This document shows, in pieces, positions 6,888 to 11,105 of a stretch of 11,105 bases of DNA (position 1 is its first letter; each line of letters opens with the position of its first letter). The stretch is from an uncultured Eubacteriales bacterium. GTDB lineage: Bacteria > Bacillota > Clostridia > Oscillospirales > CAG-272. Location: the NCBI GenBank assembly GCA_900554225.1, contig USGH01000069.1:1-11105 (forward strand), in the 5' to 3' direction. Both the position numbers and the translations under genes were made by a program. The notes under the pieces were generated by a model. That model saw nothing but the letters and a program-made list of their open reading frames with translations. It was not told the DNA's origin and ran no database searches.

Positions 6888-6917
6888 ATTATACCACATC
6901 CGCGCCGGGAATTGCAA
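6888..6917 (-). promoter_or_regulatory. Promoter of the tadA-HAD-ywlG-arsR-nat cluster
   Basis: Minus strand TTGCAA (6917-6912), 18-bp spacer, TATAAT (6893-6888), with TGG directly before the -10 (extended -10). It lies 34 bp upstream of the tadA start codon and right after the terminator of the upstream lipoprotein pair. No second promoter is obvious between tadA and the NAT gene. Confidence 0.75.
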
Positions 6918-6929
6918 CGCTTTTCGGGA

Positions 6930-6959
6930 TAAAAAATCCGCCGGAGAAATCCCCGACGG
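6930..6959 (-). terminator. Intrinsic terminator after the lipoprotein pair
   Basis: On the minus strand CCGTCGG (6959-6953) pairs with CCGGCGG (6944-6938), one T-G pair, an 8-nt loop, then A and six T (6936-6931). It begins 12 nt after the stop of the second lipoprotein gene. Confidence 0.82.
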
Positions 6960-6971
6960 TCGCTGGCTTTG

Positions 6972-7625
6972 TTATTGGAGGAACATCCTATAGTTGTCGG
7001 AAAGCGTGTATTCTTCGAGGGTGACGGAGAACAGCAGTGACTTTTCCGGGCTGTCCTCTTTGGGCAGATTCACGATTTTCATGCGTGCCGTGACGATTTT
7101 GCCACCGCCGGAATCGGCACCCTCCACGGTGACGTAATACTCGTATTCTCCGCCGTCCAGGGTGCTGAGAGCGGTGTGCAGTCCCTCCTGTTCGCTGTCA
7201 AAGGGTACATGAAAGCCGGAACGGGAACCAAATGGTGCAGCCGCGAGCCATCCCTCCCGCAAAACCGATTCGGAGAAGGAATAGCTGCGGTCGTTGAAAT
7301 CCCGGCTTTCTCTGCGGAAAATGGTATTGCCATCCAACCGTGAAATCTGCACGTCCTCATGCGGAGAGGAAAGCGTACACACGCCGTCCTCTAAGGCGAA
7401 CCACAGGTTGAGATTGACGACATCCGCGCCCTCGTAGGGACATCCGACATTCGTTATCACCGTCTCCCCCGGCTGAATATAGCAAAGCGTGCTTTCCTCT
7501 GCATCCGCGTCATACGCAAGTACGCCGATTTTCAGCGGATACAGCAAATCGGGATCGATTTCAGTTGACGCAGAACAGGAGATAAGCGTTAGGAGTACAA
7601 GGCACAGCAATACTACTCTGTGCAT
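6972..7625 (-). CDS. Lipoprotein of unknown family, second of a tandem pair
   Basis: A 217-residue protein I do not recognise. It starts with a short lipoprotein signal (M1-S16, lipobox L-I-S-C with C17 as the lipidated cysteine), so it should be anchored on the outer face of the membrane. The mature part is predicted to be mostly beta strand and ends in YTLSDNYRMFLQ. It is clearly paralogous to the gene upstream: shared blocks include YPLKIGVL (29-36), EST-L-YIQPGET (44-55), VVNLNL (69-74), a cysteine pair (C62, C83) that could form a disulfide, ESGW/REGW-LA-APLG/APFG, and KIVTARMKIVNLP near the end. AAAGGAGA precedes ATG 7625 and begins right beside the stop of the upstream gene, so the pair is cotranscribed. 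Function unknown; an Ig-like adhesive or ligand-binding fold is only a guess. Confidence 0.85.
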   Translation of the reverse strand: MHRVVLLCLVLLTLISCSASTEIDPDLLYPLKIGVLAYDADAEESTLCYIQPGETVITNVGCPYEGADVVNLNLWFALEDGVCTLSSPHEDVQISRLDGNTIFRRESRDFNDRSYSFSESVLREGWLAAAPFGSRSGFHVPFDSEQEGLHTALSTLDGGEYEYYVTVEGADSGGGKIVTARMKIVNLPKEDSPEKSLLFSVTLEEYTLSDNYRMFLQ

Positions 7626-7640
7626 GGCAGAAATCTCCTT

Positions 7641-8306
7641 TCATTGGAGGAACATCATGTAGTTGTCGGAGAGGGTGTATTCCACAAGCTCTATGGAGTA
7701 ATCGCGGGACTTTTTGTCGCTGTCTTTGAACGGGAGGTTCAGGATCTTCATCTTTGCCGTGACAATCCTTTTGCCGTCGGAATCGTATGCCTTGGCGGTC
7801 AGCCAGTATTCGTGCTCCGCGGGCGGGACGTGGCTGAGGCGGTTGATGGTACTCTGCATCTCGCCATCCCAAGTGGTCACATGATGCGTTTTTGCGCCGA
7901 GCGGTGCGACTGCCAACCAGCCGGATTCGTATACGCTCCCGGTGAAATCGAAGATCATCTTGCCCCAATCGCCGAAAAACGCATGATAAAACGGCACGGC
8001 ACCCTCCACGCGGCAGATCTGGATATCCTCATCCTCCGAGGTAACGATACAGTAGCCGTCGTGGACGGTGAATTCCAGATTGAGATTCACGAGGTCCTGT
8101 CCGTTGAAGCTGCAGCTGGAGCGCATGACGAGCGTTTCCCCCGGTTGGATATATTGCAGGGTGGATTCGTCTGCTGCGGGGGCGGTATCGGTGGGAACAA
8201 GCACGCCGATCTTGAGGGGGTAGTATGCGTCCTCCGGAATGGTGTAATCGTTACATGCATAAAATGAGAAAAGAAATACAATGAGAAGCAGAATCTTTGT
8301 TTTCAT
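7641..8306 (-). CDS. Lipoprotein of unknown family, first of a tandem pair
   Basis: A 221-residue paralogue of the following gene, not recognised as a named family. From ATG 8306 it has a good lipoprotein signal: M-K-T-K, a hydrophobic stretch to residue 16, then Y-A-C with C18 as the predicted lipid-bearing cysteine. The mature region repeats the family blocks YYPLKIGVL, EST-L-YIQPGET, DLVNLNL, IVTAKMKILNLP and a C-terminus YTLSDNYMMFLQ nearly identical to its neighbour. The start is uncertain. ATG 8306 gives a proper signal peptide but has a poor ribosome binding site, while in-frame ATG 8411, preceded by GAGGTGA, would add 35 hydrophilic residues before the signal. I favour 8306 on protein grounds. 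It is driven by the promoter at 8484-8512; the gap to the next gene is 15 nt. Confidence 0.82.
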   Translation of the reverse strand: MKTKILLLIVFLFSFYACNDYTIPEDAYYPLKIGVLVPTDTAPAADESTLQYIQPGETLVMRSSCSFNGQDLVNLNLEFTVHDGYCIVTSEDEDIQICRVEGAVPFYHAFFGDWGKMIFDFTGSVYESGWLAVAPLGAKTHHVTTWDGEMQSTINRLSHVPPAEHEYWLTAKAYDSDGKRIVTAKMKILNLPFKDSDKKSRDYSIELVEYTLSDNYMMFLQ

Positions 8307-8483
8307 AGTGCGCTTGCCGTGATCCACAGGATCGGATACGGCATGTCTGTTCCCCGTACAGCCGTTTGCAGGCAGTGCGGCGGAAGCGTCCGTTCGTATG
8401 CCATAAGCCATTCACCTCGTTTCCATTCTCAAAAAGAACGGAGTGGTCACTGTGAGAAAATCTTTTATTTCCTCTTTGTCCTC

Positions 8484-8512
8484 AGTATACCATACGGGAT
8501 GTGAGCTGTCAA
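8484..8512 (-). promoter_or_regulatory. Sigma-A promoter of the lipoprotein pair
   Basis: Minus strand TTGACA (8512-8507), 17-bp spacer, TATACT (8489-8484), with TGG before the -10. The transcript should start near 8477, leaving a leader of about 170 nt to ATG 8306 or 65 nt to ATG 8411. Confidence 0.85.
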
Positions 8513-8644
8513 TAGGAAAACGAAAAAACATGGATAAAAACGCAAAAAAAGCAACAGCAAAACAAGGCAACAATTGTTGCAATGGTACGAAACGGCAGAT
8601 ATGGATATGGGATAAAAAACATTCAGTTGTGCCAAAATCCGCAC
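8513..8644. other. A-tract-rich spacer between the lipoprotein promoter and the rnpB terminator
   Basis: No gene is supported. Several A runs (around 8523-8528, 8536-8540, 8544-8550) sit just upstream of the lipoprotein -35 box and could act as an UP element or intrinsic bend. A perfect 14-bp palindrome, GCAACAATTGTTGC (8567-8580), could be a repressor site. A small lysine-rich frame beginning at ATG 8530 runs into the rnpB terminator and P1 stem and is probably not a gene. Confidence 0.45.
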
Positions 8645-8682
8645 AAAAAAACGCCCGCACGACCTTTTCAATCGTGTGGACG
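8645..8682 (-). terminator. Intrinsic terminator of rnpB
   Basis: On the minus strand CGTCCACACGA (8682-8672) pairs with TCGTGCGGGCG (8662-8652), 10 of 11 positions including one T-G pair, a 9-nt loop, then seven T (8651-8645). It starts about 15 nt after the RNase P RNA 3' end. Confidence 0.88.
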
Positions 8683-8697
8683 TATCGTACAAAAAAG

Positions 8698-9061
8698 TGT
8701 AGGTGAGCTTGTAAGCCGGGTTCTGTACGCTTGCGCGTGACTGCTATCTATCTCCTTCGACTGTTGCCAGCCGACTTTAGCCCCCCGCTGTCTTCTGTCG
8801 GGCAGACATCCGATTTCTCGGCGACCTGCGGGCGTTGCTCCGGATAGGGTTTACATTTGCACACAGTTGCCTGTCGTGCCGGTGAGCCTTTACCTCGCCT
8901 TTCCACCTGTACCGCGAAAATCACGGTAGTCTATTTCTGTTGCACTTTCCCGGGAGTTTCCTCCGGCGGACGTTATCCGTTATCCTGCCCTGCGGAGCCC
9001 GGACTTTCCTCATGCCAATACCTTACGGCACAATGGCACGCAGCAGTCCCGCTCACCTACA
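8698..9061 (-). ncRNA. rnpB: RNase P RNA (bacterial class A)
   Basis: The catalytic RNA of ribonuclease P, which cuts the 5' leader from pre-tRNAs together with the RnpA protein. Read on the minus strand it contains the universal blocks: GAGGAAAGTCCGGGCTC near the 5' end (P4 5' side), GGCAGGATAACGG, AAGTGCAACAGAAA, GGTGGAAAGGCGAGGTAAAGG, TAAACCC then CCGGAGCAA, GATAGATAGCAG, and the 3' ACAGAACCCGGCTTAC (P4 3' side). P1 is formed by an 11-nt complementary pair, 9061-9051 with 8708-8698, which fixes the ends; total about 364 nt. The layout with CCGGAGCAA and the P7-P11 region matches class A rather than the Bacillus class B. Ends are exact to within a few bases. Confidence 0.97.
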
Positions 9062-9067
9062 GAGGAT

Positions 9068-9096
9068 AGTATACCACAATTCTCCCGTTTTGTCAA
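9068..9096 (-). promoter_or_regulatory. Promoter of rnpB
   Basis: Minus strand TTGACA (9096-9091), 17-bp spacer, TATACT (9073-9068) preceded by TGG. The predicted start falls at about 9061, which is the first base of the P1 stem, so the RNA needs little or no 5' trimming. Confidence 0.9.
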
Positions 9097-9128
9097 GAAT
9101 TTTGCCGTGTGCAAAGCAAATCGTGCCC

Positions 9129-9157
9129 TTGACAAATCACGGACTCTGTGCTACAAT
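9129..9157 (+). promoter_or_regulatory. Promoter of the RpiR-family regulator gene
   Basis: TTGACA (9129-9134), 17-bp spacer, TACAAT (9152-9157), with TGC before the -10 (extended -10). It is back to back with the rnpB promoter, 32 bp between the -35 boxes. The expected start near 9164 leaves a leader of about 58 nt, which rules out the upstream TTG (9165) as start codon. Confidence 0.85.
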
Positions 9158-9221
9158 ATAATAATTGTATAATCGGTGTAGTAGCGGAACAGAACGAGTG
9201 CCGATTGGAGACGAGGAAAAG

Positions 9222-10214
9222 ATGATCCATCACGAAACAGCGAAGACCGGGGATCTCCTGCGCGACATGGAGAACGCGATGCCGGGCTTTTCCAAGGGGC
9301 AGAAGCGGATCGCGCAGTATCTGCTCGAACACTATCACAAGGCGGCGTATATGACCGCGTCGGCTCTCGGAAACGTCGTCGGTGTGTCGGAATCCACCGT
9401 CGTCCGGTTTGCCATCGAGCTGGGCTTTGAGGGCTACCCCCAGATGCAGGCGGCCATGCAGGAGACCATACGCGTCCGTATGACCACGGTGCAGCGCATG
9501 GAGGCCGTCAATGACCGGTTCCGCGAGGGAGAAATCCTCGATACCGTACTGAACGCCGATGCCGAGAAGATCCGTGCCACCCTGGAGATCATCGACCGCG
9601 AAGCCTTTCGCCGCAGTGCCGAGCTGATCCTCCACGCGCGCAACATTTACCTCATGGGAATGCGCTCCTCGGCGATTCTTGCGGAATTTCTCAACTACTA
9701 TTTCGGACTCCTCTTTGACAACGTGCGTCTGATCCGTCCGGCAAGCGGAAGCGAGATCTTTGAACACCTCATGAAGGTCCATGAGGACGATGTGGTGATC
9801 GCCATCAGCTTTCCGCGCTATACCACCGGGATCGTCAACGCGGTGGAATACGTCAGTACGACGGGCGCGAAGGTCATCGCCATCACGGACAGCACCTCCT
9901 CTCCGCTTGTTCCGTATGCCGCCGAGACTCTCATTGCCAAAAGCGAAATGGCGTCGTTCGTCGATTCCCTGGTCGCCCCCATGAGCATTGTCAACGCCCT
10001 GGTCGCCTATATCGGCAAGATCAAGCACGCCGAGATCACCCAGACCCTTGCTCGCCTGGAGAACGTCTGGAAGGAGTACAACGTCTACACCAGCGTCAAT
10101 GCGCCCCTGCCCGATGCGATGCCGGAAACGCATACGGAAAAGGGAAGCGGTGCGAAATCCATCCATACGAAAAGGGAGCCGGAGCACACGGATACGGAGG
10201 AGGCGGGAAAATGA
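9222..10214 (+). CDS. MurR/RpiR-family transcriptional regulator (HTH + SIS domains)
   Basis: A 330-residue regulator. The N-terminal HTH_6 domain (about 20-85) contains FSKGQKRIAQYLLEHY and the helix-turn-helix TASALGNVVGVSESTVVRFA (45-64). The SIS domain (about 132-266), which in this family binds phosphosugars, carries GMRSSAILAEF (146-156) and the Ser/Thr-rich ISFPRYTTGIV (195-205) and ITDSTSSPLV (221-230) loops. Such proteins repress or activate sugar-use genes according to a sugar-phosphate ligand. ATG 9222 is chosen because GAGGA lies just upstream and the family starts here. After the SIS domain there is an unusual hydrophilic tail (about 295-330) rich in His, Thr, Glu and Lys, encoded by imperfect repeats. 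The stop overlaps the next start by 4 nt (ATGA), so the two are translationally coupled. Effector and targets are unknown. Confidence 0.93.
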   Translation: MIHHETAKTGDLLRDMENAMPGFSKGQKRIAQYLLEHYHKAAYMTASALGNVVGVSESTVVRFAIELGFEGYPQMQAAMQETIRVRMTTVQRMEAVNDRFREGEILDTVLNADAEKIRATLEIIDREAFRRSAELILHARNIYLMGMRSSAILAEFLNYYFGLLFDNVRLIRPASGSEIFEHLMKVHEDDVVIAISFPRYTTGIVNAVEYVSTTGAKVIAITDSTSSPLVPYAAETLIAKSEMASFVDSLVAPMSIVNALVAYIGKIKHAEITQTLARLENVWKEYNVYTSVNAPLPDAMPETHTEKGSGAKSIHTKREPEHTDTEEAGK

Positions 10215-11008
10215 CGCGTATTTGCGTGATCGGCGGCGGCCCTGCCGGGATGATGGCGGCGTATCAGGCTGCCTCGTGCGGTGCGGAGGTGACGGTTTTC
10301 GAACGAAATCCCTTCGCCGGGAAAAAGCTGCGCATCACGGGAAAGGGACGGTGCAACGTCACGAACGACTGTACCCGCGAGACCTTTTTCGCATCCGTGC
10401 CCACCAATCCGAAATTCCTCTACAGTGCCGCCGCACGGTTCACTCCCGCCGACACCATGGCGTTTTTCGCGGAATCCGGCGTGCCGCTCAAGGTCGAACG
10501 GGGCAACCGCGTCTTTCCCGAATCCGATAAGGCGGTCGATGTTGCCCATGCGCTTGAAAAACGGTGCAGAAACGCAGGCGTGACGTTCCGGTTCGGCTGC
10601 CGGGTCACGGAGATGGCAAAAGCGGATCCCGGATATATCCTGTGTATCGCGGACGGCACGGCGGTGCGCACCGAGCGCTGTGACCGCGTGATCGTTGCGA
10701 CCGGCGGCGTATCCTATCCCGCGACCGGCTCGGACGGCGACGGACACCGGATGCTTGCCGCACAGGGGATCCCGGTCACACCGCTGTCTCCCTCCCTTGT
10801 CCCCGTGGAAACGAAGGAGGACGTGTCCGAGATGATGGGCTCCTCCGTGCATCTGCATGTCACTGCCGAGGGCAAGGACGTGATCGTCATCGTCCCCACC
10901 AACGGCGCCGCCGCCCACTTCCCCATGGGCAGCGAGGTCAACATGATCTTCGGCGGCAACGTGGCCCACGTTTTCAGCAAGGAGACGGAAAAGAACCTGG
11001 AGTGGTAA
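10211..11008 (+). CDS. Chimeric ORF: HI0933/YhiN-type flavoprotein N-terminus joined to a sugar ABC ATPase (UgpC/MsmX) C-terminal tail
   Basis: A continuous 265-codon frame made of two unrelated parts. Residues 1 to about 204 are a HI0933/YhiN (BaiN-like) FAD oxidoreductase: GGGPAGMMAA (8-17), the hallmark GKKLRITGKGRCNVTN (37-52), GNRVFPESDKA (98-108), ATGGVSYPATGSDGDGH (163-179) and PSLVPVETKED (194-204). Full members are about 400 residues; the rest, including the return of the FAD domain, is missing. From about 205, SEMMGSSVHLHVTAEGKDVI (206-225) to FGGNVAHVFSKETEKNLEW (247-265) is the C-terminal TOBE-type end of MsmX/UgpC-type ATPases. The tail uses only GGC for Gly and GCC for Ala, unlike the mixed GCG/GCC/GCA before it. 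It is coupled to the regulator gene (ATGA overlap, GGAGG site). Either a deletion fusion or an assembly join; a working flavoenzyme is unlikely. Confidence 0.85.
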   Translation: MTRICVIGGGPAGMMAAYQAASCGAEVTVFERNPFAGKKLRITGKGRCNVTNDCTRETFFASVPTNPKFLYSAAARFTPADTMAFFAESGVPLKVERGNRVFPESDKAVDVAHALEKRCRNAGVTFRFGCRVTEMAKADPGYILCIADGTAVRTERCDRVIVATGGVSYPATGSDGDGHRMLAAQGIPVTPLSPSLVPVETKEDVSEMMGSSVHLHVTAEGKDVIVIVPTNGAAAHFPMGSEVNMIFGGNVAHVFSKETEKNLEW

Positions 11009-11020
11009 CATAGCTGCGAT

Positions 11021-11054
11021 AAAGAGGCCCCATCCGCGCGGATGGGGCCTCTTT
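11021..11054. terminator. Bidirectional intrinsic terminator, 34-bp perfect palindrome
   Basis: AAAGAGGCCCCATCCGC (11021-11037) is followed directly by its exact reverse complement (11038-11054) and a T run to 11055. It works on both strands, ending the chimeric ORF (stop 11008) and the minus-strand gene whose stop codon is at 11058-11060. It probably belonged to the ABC ATPase gene whose tail is fused just before it. Confidence 0.9.
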
Positions 11055-11057
11055 TTG

Positions 11058-11105
11058 TCACTCCGGCTTGATCTCGCCGTGTTCCTTTTCAAATTCCGCA
11101 ATGCG
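11058..11105 (-). CDS. C-terminal 15 codons of a minus-strand gene entering from the right
   Basis: The minus strand reads R-I-A-E-F-E-K-E-H-G-E-I-K-P-E followed by TGA at 11060-11058, directly ahead of the palindromic terminator. The highly charged helical end and the fit to a terminator make a real gene end likely. Too short to assign a family. Confidence 0.55.
   Translation of the reverse strand, partial: RIAEFEKEHGEIKPE

Noticed and set aside
8530..8706. A 58-residue lysine-rich small protein starting at ATG 8530 on the plus strand
   Set aside because: Its second half is antisense to the rnpB terminator and it ends in the RNase P P1 stem; the ribosome binding site is weak and no promoter faces it.
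9165..9221. A TTG start at 9165 for the RpiR regulator
   Set aside because: It lies at the expected transcription start just after the -10 box, leaving no room for a ribosome binding site; ATG 9222 has GAGGA and fits the family.
9093..10187. A 364-codon minus-strand frame opposite the RpiR regulator
   Set aside because: Antisense shadow of a gene with unmistakable HTH and SIS domains; it also runs through the divergent promoters.

Overview
The window looks like chromosomal DNA from a moderately GC-rich member of the Clostridia, possibly a gut or rumen Oscillospirales or Christensenellales relative; this placement is inference. It rests on the ECF-type thiamine transporter ThiT behind a TPP riboswitch, a class A RNase P RNA, strong AGGAGG-type ribosome binding sites, near-consensus sigma-A promoters and the style of the glycoside hydrolase. 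I see no phage, transposase, CRISPR array or tRNA.

Layout. (1) 1-2308, minus: the first 769 residues of a large GH106-like glycoside hydrolase that runs off the left edge, with its own promoter. (2) 2309-3525, plus: a promoter facing away from the hydrolase, a TPP riboswitch, a terminator-like hairpin, about 190 nt of unexplained leader, then thiT. (3) 3561-3605: a bidirectional terminator separating thiT from a minus-strand cluster. (4) 3616-6854, minus, read from the right: tadA, a Cof-type HAD phosphatase, a UPF0340/YwlG protein, an ArsR/SmtB regulator with a complete CzrA-type metal site, and an arylamine N-acetyltransferase (NAT) carrying a cysteine-rich triplicated insert. Tight spacing and one visible promoter before tadA suggest one operon. 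(5) 6972-8306, minus: two tandem paralogous lipoproteins of unknown family, with their own promoter and terminator. (6) 8645-9096, minus: rnpB with promoter and terminator. (7) 9129-11008, plus: an RpiR-family sugar-phosphate-responsive regulator, overlapping by 4 nt (ATGA) an ORF whose first ~204 residues are a HI0933/YhiN flavoprotein and whose last ~60 residues are the C-terminal TOBE-type tail of a sugar ABC transporter ATPase (UgpC/MsmX type). (8) 11021-11105: a 34-bp perfect palindrome acting as terminator, and the last 15 codons of a minus-strand gene entering from the right.

The strongest anomaly is the chimeric ORF at 10211-11008: a real gene fusion or deletion, or an assembly join. 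The next are the (T-C/S-x-A-C-x)3 insert in the NAT, the unknown tandem lipoproteins, and the zinc-site ArsR in an operon with no visible metal transporter. I did not find a clearly new multi-gene system. Most of the window is housekeeping or recognisable accessory metabolism.
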